The translations under genes were made by a program, and so were the position numbers. Below are positions 24,241-36,077 of a DNA stretch of 64,000 bases, piece by piece. The notes under the pieces were generated by a model, which worked only from the letters and a program-made list of their open reading frames with translations, did not search any database and was not told the DNA's origin. The stretch is from Merluccius polli. Lineage: Eukaryota; Chordata; Actinopteri; Gadiformes; Merlucciidae. How positions within the stretch are numbered: position 1 is the first letter of the stretch; each line of letters starts with the position of its first letter. The DNA is taken from contig JAOPHQ010003139.1 in NCBI GenBank assembly GCA_030340625.1, positions 232,475 through 296,474 of the forward strand, read 5' to 3'.

Positions 24241-25293
24241 TTTAAGATCAGTGTTGGGTAGTAACGCATTATTAGTAACGCCGTTACGTAACGCCGTTAC
24301 TTTTTTCCAGTAACGCGTTACGTAACGCGTTGTTTTCTAAATTCAGTAACTCCGTTCCTGTTACCAAACGCTGCGTTACTCCGTTCCTTTTGGTGAGGTT
24401 TTACAACGGCACACAGTTCCCGATCAATAAAGTTTAATTGAATTGAAAAACAAAGCACCTCTAGCGTCAACACACGCAATCAAACACGCGCCATGAAGAG
24501 GACTGGACAAGTCAGGGCACGGCATGAGTTTCTACTCGTGGAAATACTCTAAAATACACTATTTTCAACTCGAGAGCAAAGCGAAAAAACCGGACAGTCC
24601 GGCTTAGCATACTATGGTTAGGCCAGTATATGTCGATCTATAAGGGTACCATTGTTATGTTAATTATATAGTAATAGGGGAGACCATTCTGACACTTTTT
24701 CTTTGCCAAATAAATGCCTATTTCTGCATATTTTGTTGTAAAGGTGCTTCTTTAGTCAGCTCAGCTTAGTTGAGTCAGCTCAGCCCTGAGGGGGTTTGAG
24801 TGACACTGCTTCTATTTATGTTATGAAACAGTCTGTTACTATATTAAAAGGTGAAATAATAAGGCATCGTTAGTGCGCGCACCCCGCCCGTCGTAGGTCC
24901 GCGGTGTTAGCCTACTATTGCGCGCCCCCCCCCCCCCCTTTGGTGCAATACTTTGGTGTTTGTGTTGGTGCACAACGGATCATATTGCTTGGATGATTAG
25001 ATTCAGTGATGTGGATGCAAATGAATTGAAACGGTTGTTTTAATCAACAGTTTGTATTATTCAGCATCAGTACAGAACTGAAATGACGGTGAGAGGGGAA
25101 CTCAATCAATCAACCTTTATTTAATGGGAGCATTGGAAGAACGTTTTACAGTAACTAAAAAGTTACTTTCTCAGTAACGCATTACTTTTTGGTTTAAGTA
25201 ACTGAGTTACTAACTGAGTTACTTTTTTACAAAGTAACTAGTAACTGTAACTAGTTACTATTTTTCAGTAACTAGCACAACACTGTTTAAGAT
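24241..25293. mobile_element. hAT element carrying captured flanking DNA, TSD TTTAAGAT
   Basis: The element spans 24249-25285 (1037 bp) between exact 8-bp repeats TTTAAGAT (24241-24248, 25286-25293). Ends begin CAGTGTTG on both strands; the left end continues GGTAGTAACG and is followed by GTAACGC and GTTAC subterminal repeats, mirrored by AGTAACT repeats at 25150-25270. The middle (24605-24874) is an almost identical inverted copy of 23228-23503, lying outside the element about 0.74 kb upstream. No transposase frame. Confidence 0.9.
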
Positions 25294-27059
25294 ACAGGCA
25301 TAGGCATACATATAGGAAATGTGATCGATACTGATGTTATCATGACATCTTAATTTCACCACCAACCAACTACAAAATAGTAATGTCTAAGTAATAAATA
25401 GGCTACCCTTTCCCGCTCAAACACATGTTTAGAGGCATTTGTCTGTATGAATGCACAACATTAGATAAAAACCACATAACAAGCCATATTGACGATATTG
25501 ATTTGCTCCCTGTAACCCAGCTTGGCATTTCCGTTAGCTTGGTAAAATCTACAAAAAAAATTGAAATTAGCTAAAAATAGCTAATATGCTGTATAATATA
25601 TTACTAACTGAATTAAAATGTGATAATAAGTAAACATCAAAAGTGCTGCGGTTTAACTTACCTTCGGAAAGTGCAGTGAAAACATGGCTCCTATGCGGGT
25701 TCCCAATGTTTACAACCATTGAGTGTCTCCATGATCCGCCGTTGCCCTAAAATAATTGGCCTGATGGAGTGAACACAGATGATGCAACTCTCTCTCTCTA
25801 TGGTTCTGGGATATGCTTTTTTTGTTATACATAAAAAACGGCTCAATGTACTCTATGTCACTACAGCTAGAATAACATAACAGTGTTGTTTAATCTTTAA
25901 ACAGACGGCATTCTTCACTGTGTAAGCGCCCTAAAAGTTTCACTCTTTCACCTCGTTAGCTCCTCAGTCCCTCAGTTAGATCCTCACTCAAAAACTCCTA
26001 GGTCGAAAGGCTTTGCACAATAAGATTAAAGCTCACTATCATACATAATGGTTGTAATGCATCCAAAACTTTTGTTGAGATATGTTATTATGTTGCTGTA
26101 TTTGAGGTTTTTTCTTCTTCGTATTTTTGTATCTGTTTGAATGTGACATCCAACATTATTTGTTGTGTATTACCTCCCATCGATTGATCCGTTTGTACAC
26201 CTGTTCTGCATCAGGTGTAATGAAAGGTAATTCTGCTGTCATTCATGTGAAACAATGCGTCTCCTGACTTGGCGCTCAGTTTAAACACACACGCACACAC
26301 ACACACACACACGCACACACACAAAAAACACAAGTAGAGTTGAGAAGTGTAGATTTTAGTGTAGTAGTTTTGTAGTAGATGGAGTTTGATTTGTAAACAT
26401 ACACAGCTCATCTATTATTTAGGTCGGCTCAGTTGCAACCTCAGAGCAAGCTCTCCCTAGCCGTGGTCTCTCACACACACGCATGCACACACGCACGTAC
26501 AGACACACACACACCCTGTAATGCCAACATGCTGTGCGTCACTTGTGTGTTCACTGATCCCATTGGCTGAATCAAGTGTTCCACACTCAGGTGCCCAGAC
26601 AACAACCGGTACAAAGGACAAGACAGCATGACAGGTCGGACCTGTGACGTCACCACCGCCATCCGTTCTGCGTCACTTCCAGCTTGAAATAAACCCAGAC
26701 AAAAGGCATGGCTGAAATGTGAGCTTCGTCAGACTCTGTAGCGTTGCCATGGCAACCTGTGGGTTCGGACTCCGCCCACTTTGGGGAATTCACAGAGCTA
26801 AGCGACACCACTTCACTTCACAAGGCATTTATATATTCAATTATATTCAACCCCACACATTCCATAGGCTCGACTTGTTATTTAATTCAAACCAAATATT
26901 TTGATCTTCTGTCCTTCTGTCATCATTTCTGTCTGTTGTATATTTGTTTTAATTACAGCATTGGATGGAGGTGAGGGTGTGTTGCCATTTCTGGCAGGTG
27001 TAAAATCAGGTTGAGCAGGTTCCTGGCCCTACCCCCCCCCACTCCCTGGTCTATTGTTC
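25294..27059. other. Upstream region of muc15 with CA microsatellites
   Basis: Non-coding, AT-rich, with CA tracts at 26284-26323 and about 26472-26515. No gene recognised. The last few hundred bases may include muc15 promoter sequence. Confidence 0.4.
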
Positions 27060-27152
27060 ACTCTCATCCGATATGCTCAGTTTGAGTCAGACACTGCCTG
27101 CTGAAAAGATACCATTGCATATACACCTGTTGTCACCTGAGCATAAGAAAAG
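27060..27152 (+). other. muc15: Putative muc15 5' UTR exon
   Basis: A consensus splice donor AAAAG|GTAAGC lies at 27152/27153, upstream of the strong acceptor at 29507. The coding start of muc15 is 20 bases inside the acceptor exon, so at least one upstream non-coding exon is required. This donor is the best candidate seen. The exon's 5' boundary is a guess. A perfect AP-1-type motif TGAGTCA lies at 27083-27089. RNA evidence is needed to confirm it. Confidence 0.4.
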
Positions 27153-29507
27153 GTAAGCCTCTGGTTCTATGATTATATGTTTTTTAAACACTCTCTGAAA
27201 TGAAAGAGTCTTAAATTAATTGTCATTATTGTTATCGATTGTTTCTCAAAATACTTGAACCAGTGAATGGGAAATATTTAAATTAATAACGTACCAATTA
27301 ATGATTATGAAATAGCTATAGGCCTATTTTAGTTTTAAAGTGTTGTGTCATACTTAGGCACAATCATTTACACAAGACAACAGCTACATATTTAAATAGA
27401 TTAAATGTCAAGCATGTGTCGAAATGTGTCATATAAATCTATTTGTCATCTCAGCAACATAGCTATTACAGAACTACTAAACACACACCCGGGACCTTAT
27501 GACAACACACACATACACGCACACACTCACACTGAAATGCCAACTCTGTTACATCAATATTAGCCTACAAACAACAAATGCTACCTGAGGTGATAAATAA
27601 CAATGTTATTTGGAACATTATGGATCACCAGTGTAAAGAATATGTCAGATAATCAATGTGTAAGTGTGGACTGATTGAAATATGAATTCCTTGGGGAGAG
27701 TTATGTGTTATGTGGAGGGTTGGACATGTGTGTGTGTGTGTGTGTGTCGTGGCAGAGTTGACGGAGGATCGAAACAGCCAGTTGTCATGGTGGGTGGTGC
27801 GGGCTGTGACACATGGCTACCGCCGATAGAGATGCAACTTTTTTGTGTTGAACACGCAGGTTTTGTGAGTGGGAGGGCCACAAGCAGATTCTCTCGTCTG
27901 CTTCTTCTTAATCTCAATGTGATGGAGAGTCTCAGTGGGAAGTTGACAGCCAACTACGCCATTATTAATGAAAGCTTGTTGCGGTGCACTTAGAGTTGAG
28001 TGAGGGGAGATGCACATTCCAGTATACTAGTAGTCATAGTAATACAGGCTAGCACAGATCTAGTGTAGATGTTGTTGGCTATATACAAGGATCGAAGCCT
28101 TGAACTATGATGAGGCAAATGTCTTTTAGCTGACGAGCAAAAAAAATGTTTTCTCTGTAATGTTGTATCGTTTTTCTCGATGTTGTGCTGTATAATCATT
28201 CCCTTTGAAGTCACAAACCCATCGAAGGGCAGTCTTTGTTTGCACTGTTGAGAATGGCTTCGGGAATGTTGCTTGCGTGGCATGACCAGGGCGACTCCTC
28301 TACATAAATGTTATTGTTTTTTTAATCTTCTTTTAAGACGTAGACGTTAAATGACCTCAGGAATGAGATCAGGTATTATAGACAGTATTCATCACATCAA
28401 ATGATGGATTCACTTTGCAGGCAAATAGCAGTGCATTGACGACACAGCCAGTTTAAGCTATGTTTTTTTTTTTTTTTACAAAGCCATATGGAGAAGTACT
28501 TTGATGATGACAAACAGCCATGGCTGAGTAAGCAGCAAGTCATGATAGCAGAAGGGTTTGAACATTTGTGACATAGTGCTTCTAGTTTAGCTGGCAGGTA
28601 GCATACCTGACTCCTTCCAGATTTTCTGTCAAACAGCCGGAGAGCAGATGGCTCATGTGTTGGGGACAGGTGCAGGGAGCTAGCATAGACCAGCAGGTAG
28701 CCGCCAAGCTAATGATGGCTTAATTAATGTCGTTATGAATATATAATATATATTATCGAATGTGTCCATATACTTGATGAATATAGATTAAAGTACATCG
28801 TCTTTCTTTACTGCATTCATTCTGAATCCAGGTTTCAGATTTTAGCACATTTAAAAAGTGTTCATGATGTATTATTAGTGTAAATATTAATATGTAAAAT
28901 ATATTCTAGCGCTACAAATGCTATAAAACTTATTTTATTTACTTTATGAATAGTTTTTTGGTCATTTAAATTGAATGATTTACCTTCACTGTTTATTTCT
29001 TCATAGTTTGAAGAAACATATGATAGACAACAGAACATTCAATTTAAGCACAAAAAAAGAAAAAGGACAATTCAATATTTTGTCAGATGCTAGACCACCC
29101 TTTACAGTACATGCAAATATAAGCTTTATAAAATACATTTAGCTGATTTATGGCTGTACAAGGGCCAGTAAACTCCCATCACATTATGTATGATATTGAT
29201 ATCATATTCGTTACGGTGAGTCAGAAATGCTGTGTCAGCCTCTGATTAGATAGTTATTCAGAGCTTCTCACTCTTATTTCATTATTCATTATTTTCATAT
29301 TTTATTCATTTGCAGAACACATTCAATGAATATTCATAAACCTCAATGGAGGGACAATATGTCCAATGTAACTCTAGAATAGAACAGCACTTAGAAATAT
29401 TTTAAAATGATTATACTGTCTCTTGGACCCAACCTTTCCCTTGATGGAACAGGCTGCATAAATAGAATATTGTATGACACCAAATGGCATTTTATATTGT
29501 CTTGCAG
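27153..29507 (+). other. muc15: Putative muc15 first intron
   Basis: AT-rich sequence with a short TG tract (about 27729-27747). No convincing coding frame. It ends in a pyrimidine-containing acceptor TTGTCTTGCAG at 29507. Confidence 0.4.
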
Positions 29508-29527
29508 AGCAGAGCCACGCGGGTGAA

Positions 29528-32500
29528 ATGGAATTTTGCCTTAAACTCACAACGGGTTTGGTCCTGCTCATCCAAGCTTTTCAACCGATGTTGCTCCAAA
29601 ACACCACTGATTTACCAGGCCGTACCCTTGATAAGGGTTGGTTCCGTGAACCGGGCAACAATGCACTTGGAAGCCAAATGCCAAGCGTGGAGCAGCCCAC
29701 AGCAAGGGACCAAGAGCTGGACAGCGGTAGCATTTCGTCAACGGACGACGATATGAACGGTTCAATAGATGGCTCAATGGTCTTTTCCGGCGGGGAAGAC
29801 GTGGAAAACCAAGAGCACAATATCAATGGGACATATGATGGCATGACCGTCGTCACAACCCCGATGCTGCCCATGTTTCCAAATGAGACAGACACGGAAG
29901 CTAACGTGCCAAGTACCCCTGCTGCTCCCAAAGCTGAATCGACAACACAATTACACCAAAACTCCAGTGTGAACAATGGTTCCAACGCAGAGGGTGAATT
30001 TCAGGACTCAACAATGGTTCTGTCGAACTATACTGATCAAAGGACCTCAAATTCGTCCACATCCCCAAAGTTCTCTAATGCCACTGATCTCGAGGAAACC
30101 ACCTTGGCTCCAGAAACCCATGAAACCAATGACACCAGTGGAGAGACAGACCTAGAGAACTGGCTAAGCCCTAACAACACAGAAGAAACCATGTCCAGTA
30201 AACCCAACATGTCATACACTGCAGCGCCAGAGAACGGTACAGCACCCAGCGCCCCGTTGCCTACCACCACCATCACCACCACAGAGTCCCCCCACCCAGA
30301 GACGACAGTGGATGAAACTGTCCCTGTGACCATGACTACCGTTGTTCCGGGGACAACAGAAGAGAGCAACATGACGGACAGAAATGCTGCCGCAGCGGGA
30401 AGCAACACGGAAAAAGGTACCGCAACATTTTCAATGTCACTGAAAAATGTGTTTGGGACTGCTTGTGTGTACAGACTAGAACTGCTGGCTGAGCGTGTTT
30501 TAAGCGGTGATTTGAAATAATTAGAGCACATTTGCATTCCTTCATGCTGGGCCGGGTTTGAGAAATTACCTCAGACCTATTGCTCAAAGACACTTGCACT
30601 TAAATTACATCACCACTGGGCTTCCTTAGCACATTAGTTTCTCTCTCACTTCTTCTTTGACCTACATTGACCTAGTGTCTTTTTTCCCCCATTGGTACAA
30701 GAGCACAAAAACTCCCTTCTTTCAATGGAATAAGCTGGGTTGAGTTTCAAGTGCTTTTCCCTTTACCTGCAAAGGGAAAAGGGGTCCGTTACATGTCCCT
30801 GCTACACAGGACAATGTAGCCTTGTGTAAGTCACACAACAGAGAAAAACAGGGTCGTTGGCTTGGGTCGAAACTAGCTCTGTACAGGGGCGTGGGACTGC
30901 TCTATCCTTTTACACCATAATAGCTTTCTCATGTTTCGCATATTGACGTTGAAAGCTGTCACCCGATAATTCAAGTTAATCACAAATATTATGTTATTGT
31001 TATGTTTTGCAGTATTGAATCTGTTGATAAGCTCTTGCCGCTCATGCTGATACGATCCTGCAAAAGCGTTTGATAATTGCGTTCATCATTCAATATTTAA
31101 TCAATGTTGAATTATTGTAGCGCAAATTGGAAACGTTATACTGACAGCTTTCTGCATCAAGATTAATCAACAAGTCTTTTGACTGACTATTAAGTTGCAA
31201 TCAGGGGACTAAATTAGTATTGTTACTTGTACGTTTAACACTTTACACTAAAATAATGTTTTTGGCTGTTTTCCCCCTAGGGTTGGCGACAAGTTCCAAG
31301 AAAAGCAAAAGGAATGAGGCCTGGGCTGCCATTTTAGGAACGGCCGTGGCTGTGTGTGTGATTGCCTTGGTTGTCTATGTCATTCTGAAAAAGAAAAACC
31401 AGAAGGACTTCTCCCACAGAAAGCTGGTCGAGTTCTCTTCAGACCCAGGTTAGTCATATCCACTAGGGGTGCCCAGATCGATCGGCCACCGATCGATATT
31501 GGCCGATATTCGTTCTAAATAGTATGATCGGTGGTCACTTGTCTGAAAGGTCGATCATGAGAGCCGATCAGATGACGCGAAACACGCGAGACTTCTCTAC
31601 GGGCCTCGAAAATGGCTTCAGCAGTCTGTTGAATGTGTTACACATGTTGCCTGCCAATAAATAAACAGCTGTCCGTTCATGTGAACCTCCTGTTTCAACA
31701 CCAATTCAAACACTATGAGATTTATTTATTTGTATGCGTTTTGGGCTCCATGGTTACGAACCACGGCAACTTTGTGATACTTTTAAGCCAGTACCGTCGC
31801 TGTGTATGAGCGTTATAATGAGCGGTGTTGTATATGAAATGCGCCACAGACCGTGGCATTACATTAAAAGTGTCCGGGAAGCGTAACCCTCTCTTGGACA
31901 CGGACAACACGATAACCTGCTGGCCGGACGGAGCTCCACACCTCGCCGCCGGGGGCCCTCCGCCGCGGAAAAGGCACTTCCGGTCACGCATAACGTTCAC
32001 AAAGTGGTCGACGGAGACCAGCAAAAACACGATGTAACACGTTTTCTCGGTGACAACATGGCATAGATTACTATGTTGAAGATCATATAAGTGAGTAAAG
32101 CTTTATTTATCACACAGTTACAAAGTGCTTTGCACAAAATATATAAATGAATAAATAAATACGGCAAAAATAAACTACTACATAAAACACAGCAGAATGA
32201 GAGACAGACCAAACTAAAACAAATCAAAAGATAAGACAGGGATGGCGACCTACAGAAAGGCTTGCCCATAAATATGTGTTTTTAGAAGCCCCTTAAAACA
32301 CAGAGTAGAGCAGTGGCAGCTGGTGAAACATGGTGGGACGGCGCCATATTCAGTCAATGTGACTAACCATCCCAATACAATGTAACACAAACTGCAGGAT
32401 ACCAGTGGAAAAGTCAGTCATTAGTTCATATTGATTTATTTATTAACTAATTAAATATTAAAAAGTTGACCTTTACCTTTTTCGCGAGCCTTTTGTGCAA

Positions 32501-33595
32501 TATGTATGTCTTGTTGATCAGGGCCAAGCTTTTTCCCCTTTAGTTTGTCCACCAAAGTGCTCCTCTCAAACGGACGCTGGTGAAGAGGTCGTTTTGAATT
32601 CACGTCCGTCATGTTGTCTGACTACGCTTGGGGTGCATACTTCTACATTTATATTTAATATATTACACGTTATTGTGCATTTAAACACACCCATACTTAA
32701 AACAAGTAGTTATTTTTTATTAAAAAAATGTTTATTTAAAAAAAAACAATTTAAAAAAACACTCTCCACCAGGGGGGGAGCGCCCTAGCACCCTATATTG
32801 GCCAGCCGCCACTGTCCGAGAGTATACAATATATAATTAAAACAAACATTTTGGGTTCACTGCTTCTTTAATATACAATGTTGTTAAGAATACTTAAATA
32901 AATAATGCTACAGAATAAATAAAAGGCTTCAAATAGACCCCATGATCGGTATCGACCGTAACTGCTTCCTTGTTCGGTGATCGGCCCCAGAAATCCGGAT
33001 CGGGGCACCCCTGCACATTACCATGAAGTCAATGCAAAATGAGGAAATGTGCAATTTTACATAACAGACATGTTATGTATGTTAAATGGGGATGGCTTTC
33101 CTAAAGGAACATTTTAAGAATTGCAGAAAAATGCAGTACAAGCACACAATGCTTGTTATGTTCTTGTCCACGATTAAACCTACACTATGTAAGTTTTCAA
33201 ATTCAGCTATTTACTCCATGAAAAAATATTGGAACTGGAAAGTTTCTCAAGGACAGAAGGTGCCCATCCACAAGTCAATCCATCCAGTGACTGTATACAT
33301 CGTTTTATTCTGGTCTACTGTTGAAAATTACAAAGCTATAACTGTAAACTCAAGCCACTAGAGGTTGCTAATGGGAAAACGTACATAGTGCAGGTTTTAT
33401 TCAGAGGAAGAAATGTCTGTTGTCAAGTTGTTCTCTACAATATGTGACAGTTGTTAACACATTTTTATATTTACAGTTCTTACACTAGACAACAGTGAGC
33501 CTTTGGACTTAAATTATGGCAGAGGAGCCTACTACAATCCAGCGCTCCAAATGGACAACTTCCAAATGACCAACATGCCATCACAATACAACTAA
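29528..33595 (+). CDS. muc15: Mucin-15-like membrane glycoprotein (3 coding exons)
   Basis: Coding exons are 29528-30416 (exon begins at 29508 after TTGCAG), 31281-31448 and 33477-33595. Donors are AAAAG|GTACCG and CCAG|GTTAGT; acceptors CCCCCTAG and TTTACAG. Both introns are phase 1 and the join leaves one 391-codon frame. The ATG at 29528 is chosen because it is the first after the acceptor and starts a signal peptide (hydrophobic TTGLVLLIQAF). Residues about 23-300 form a Ser/Thr/Asn-rich ectodomain with 14 N-x-S/T sequons, as expected for a heavily glycosylated surface mucin. A transmembrane helix spans about 311-332, followed by KKK and a 59-residue tail. The tail motifs FSHRKL, PVLTLDN and YYNPAL agree with my recollection of mammalian MUC15 (FSHRRL, PVLRLDN, YYNPTL). 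The ectodomain itself is not conserved. MUC15 is a cell-surface and milk-fat-globule mucin linked to adhesion and signalling; the fish role is inferred only. Intron 2 holds hAT-like elements. Confidence 0.87.
31464..33013. mobile_element. hAT-like element in muc15 intron 2
   Basis: The left end TAGGGGTGCCCAGATCGATC and the right end ATCGGGGCACCCCTG are inverted (AGGGGTGCCC with one difference at the fifth subterminal base region), with GATCGG subterminal repeats on both sides. No matching 8-bp flank could be found, so the target duplication has decayed or the ends are slightly misplaced. It begins only 15 bases after the exon 31281-31448 donor. A further element (32311-32814) is nested in it. 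No transposase frame. Confidence 0.7.
32311..32814. mobile_element. Nested hAT-like MITE
   Basis: A 504-bp segment with ends CAGTGGCAGCTGG and CCAGCCGCCACTG (12 of 13 inverted match), typical of hAT termini. The flanking 8-mers are not identical (GAGTAGAG and TCCGAGAG), so the target duplication is unproven. Confidence 0.65.
33174..33399. mobile_element. MITE with CACTATGTAA terminal repeats (copy 1)
   Basis: About 226 bp with inverted ends AAACCTACACTATGTAAGTT and a right end complementary to AAACCTGCACTATGTACGTT. Shared internal blocks (ATTTACTCCAT, GCCCATCCACAA, CAATCCATCCAG, GCTAATGGGAAAA) identify two further copies at 44890-45120 and 47403-48845. It lies in muc15 intron 2 about 80 bases before the last exon. 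Confidence 0.8.
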
Positions 33596-33827
33596 CTACT
33601 CCAAGATGGCTGCCTTGAGTGAATTCATATCAGCATCTTGTAGATCATAATAATAGTGTTAATAGAGGTGGAAGATAAAAAAAAGTGTTGTGAATACATA
33701 ACGTGAAAAATGATAACATATGATCAAATGATGTATTTAATTTTATTTGTTAAACTTTAATACTTAACTTCACCAGTTATAGCCAACATTAAGAGAGCAA
33801 AGGCTCAGCTATTTCATTTTGTTGCCA

Positions 33828-33833
33828 AATAAA
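33828..33833 (+). terminator. muc15: muc15 polyadenylation signal
   Basis: Canonical AATAAA 233 bases after the stop codon, followed by a T-rich stretch. Confidence 0.65.
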
Positions 33834-33849
33834 GGTTTCTTTTTTTTTA

Positions 33850-34798
33850 ACGATAAAAAAACCTCAAATGTGGTAGGGGTCATCAAGTCACGTGCTGTAA
33901 ACGAAGGAACACTTGTTTGAATGGTAATAGCTGTTGTTTACTTGAATCAGCAGCCAAAAACGAGTTCAAGAAAGTTCGACATGTATATTTTGTCACAATG
34001 CAAAAGCGAGGATAAACAAGGGTAAAATGTAAAGTAATATAGCTGATTATTCAGGGCCAACTCTGCAAGCAAGCAATTTGGCACAAGCGACAGTGTATCA
34101 CCAGCACACTCATGGCTGTGGTGGAATGGATCTGGATATTACCCAAATAATGGACGATAACAGCCCACTATTATATTACAGCGAGAACAGTTACAAGTTC
34201 CTCCCAGTGACCAATGCAAAAGTAGCGGGCGACGTGGAAAACGCACCGAGAGTGGGAACATCTGCTGTGATTTGAATGAGTTTACCTGCCACAAGATATG
34301 GTCTGATGCTATTCATTATTTATAGCTTGGTGTGTTGTTATTTAGTAGGCCACGCCTGCTACACTGCGTCATGGATGATGACCAGCTTAGGTTTTTTGTA
34401 TCAAAGTGGGCTGCTGTTACATACCTGAGTTTTATTGGGCTAATGCCTATGCACATGTTCTTATGTAGACGCTCCCTCTAGATACAATCGTTAAAAAATG
34501 TTTTGTTATTGTAAATGTTTTCATATTACCGACACAATCTGTTTTTTGACAAGCTGTACCTCATTATTTTTGATGAACAAAGAGAAAATGAAGGATGTAA
34601 ACTACTTGTCTGATCGAAATTGATTAAAGTCTTGATGAATGGTATGTTTCAAATTAAATGTCCAACAATAATCTGTATTATATGTAACTTTGTTACAATT
34701 ATGACAGAATAACACTGGTGGCAGGCATACTCTGTGATATATCTGTACAGTAGCATATGTTTTACTTATTCTACACATTTTCATTAAAACTAAACAAT
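33850..34798. other. Unassigned non-coding stretch downstream of muc15
   Basis: AT-rich, no recognisable gene; the 65-codon frame at 34078-34275 has no known domain. Confidence 0.4.
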
Positions 34799-36077
34799 GT
34801 AATTGTAGCAGTGCATCTCTGCCACACAAGTGGCTTTTCTGGGGCCCTCCAACACAGGACACAGATCCACGTCGGCTAAAGTATGCGTTTATTGGAGATG
34901 GCAAGATGTCAACAGCCGAGCCGATGTTACAAGCTGCCATGACAGTCGCTCTCCTTGAGTGTGTGTGTTGATAGCTGGTTTATCCTGGGTGCCATGATTG
35001 CTCTGCACCACAGGTGTGCAGCCCCACCCAGCCCAGAGTCGAATCAGTCTGACTCAGGCCAAGTGAGGCTGTAAACCAGCCATCAACCACACACACTCCA
35101 CACCCCACCTACTCCCCCTCCCATCCCAGCAAACAGACAAAACTACAAACTGGACTCTCAACAGGCTTACCGTACCTACACAAAACCTGGACTCTTTACA
35201 GGGTTGCCATACCTAAAATAAAAAATAAAAAAACCCAAACCCGCTACCTCTACACCTCCCCAGTGTCACACGCCAACCCCACCCTCCCCCTCCATCCTGG
35301 AGACCGGAGGCCTGGGGCTGCTGCCTCAGCTGGCGGAGGTGTCCCTGGGCTGGCTGTTTGCAGGGGCTGGCTGGATGGGCTCGGAGGAGGCCCGACAGCG
35401 GGGCCACGGCGGTAGATCCTCAGAGGGCCTGGAACAGCCCTTGGTAGGTTCCCCCACCTCTCTACCATGGCGACGATGCACTATCCCCATCTCCACCTGG
35501 AGCATGGGGCCTTGGGCTGCTGTGCCTGCTAGCAGAGGTGCGGCTAGACCTGGGCTGCTCCAAGCTGGATCCGGGGGCGGCTAGCAGCAGACGGTTGCCG
35601 GTGGCGGTAGCTGCGCTGCCTCCCCTCTCCTCCGCTGGCCGTCACTGCCGTAGAGGAAGGGCTGGTGCTGGGAGGTGGCTGTCCATAGACATCGCTGTCT
35701 GGGCAGCACATTCTATGTCCCTTTCTGGCTGGAGAAGCCCCACATTGGGCACCAGTGTAGCAGTGCATCTCTGCCACATGCCACAAAGTGGCTTTTCTGG
35801 GGCCCTCCAACACAGGACACAGATCCATGTCGGCTAAAGTATGCTTTTATTGGCGATGGCAAGATGTTAACAGCCGAGCCGATGTTACAAGCTGCCATGA
35901 CAGTCGCTCTCCTTGAGTGTGTGTGGTGATCCTGGTTTATCCTGGGTGCCAAGATTGCTCTGCACCACAGGTGTGCAGCCCCACCCAGCCCAGAGTCTAA
36001 CCAGTCTGACTGAGGCCAGGTGAGGCTGCAAACCAGCTATCAACAACACACACTCCACACCCACACTCCACAGTAAT
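34799..36077 (-). mobile_element. Terminal-repeat retrotransposon in miniature (TRIM)
   Basis: Two direct repeats, 34804-35102 (299 bp) and 35756-36072 (317 bp), begin TGTAG and end CCACA and are flanked by the 5-bp duplication GTAAT (34799-34803, 36073-36077). Read on the minus strand, each LTR has AATAAA near its middle-to-3' part. A primer-binding site beginning TGGTGCCCAATGTGGGG follows one base after the upstream LTR. A purine-rich tract (GGGAGGGGGAGTAGG type) lies just before the downstream LTR. The internal region is only 653 bp and has no gag or pol frame, so it depends on proteins from another element. The LTRs differ by several substitutions and small indels, indicating some age. 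Confidence 0.88.

Noticed and set aside
30417..30520. Continuation of the muc15 first coding exon to a stop at 30518
   Set aside because: A consensus donor at 30416/30417 and a downstream TM exon in matching phase give a far better protein; unspliced read-through would lack a membrane anchor. A secreted isoform is not excluded.
30037..30537. 166-codon open frame on the minus strand opposite muc15 exon
   Set aside because: It is the antisense shadow of the Ser/Thr-rich muc15 coding exon and has no domain.
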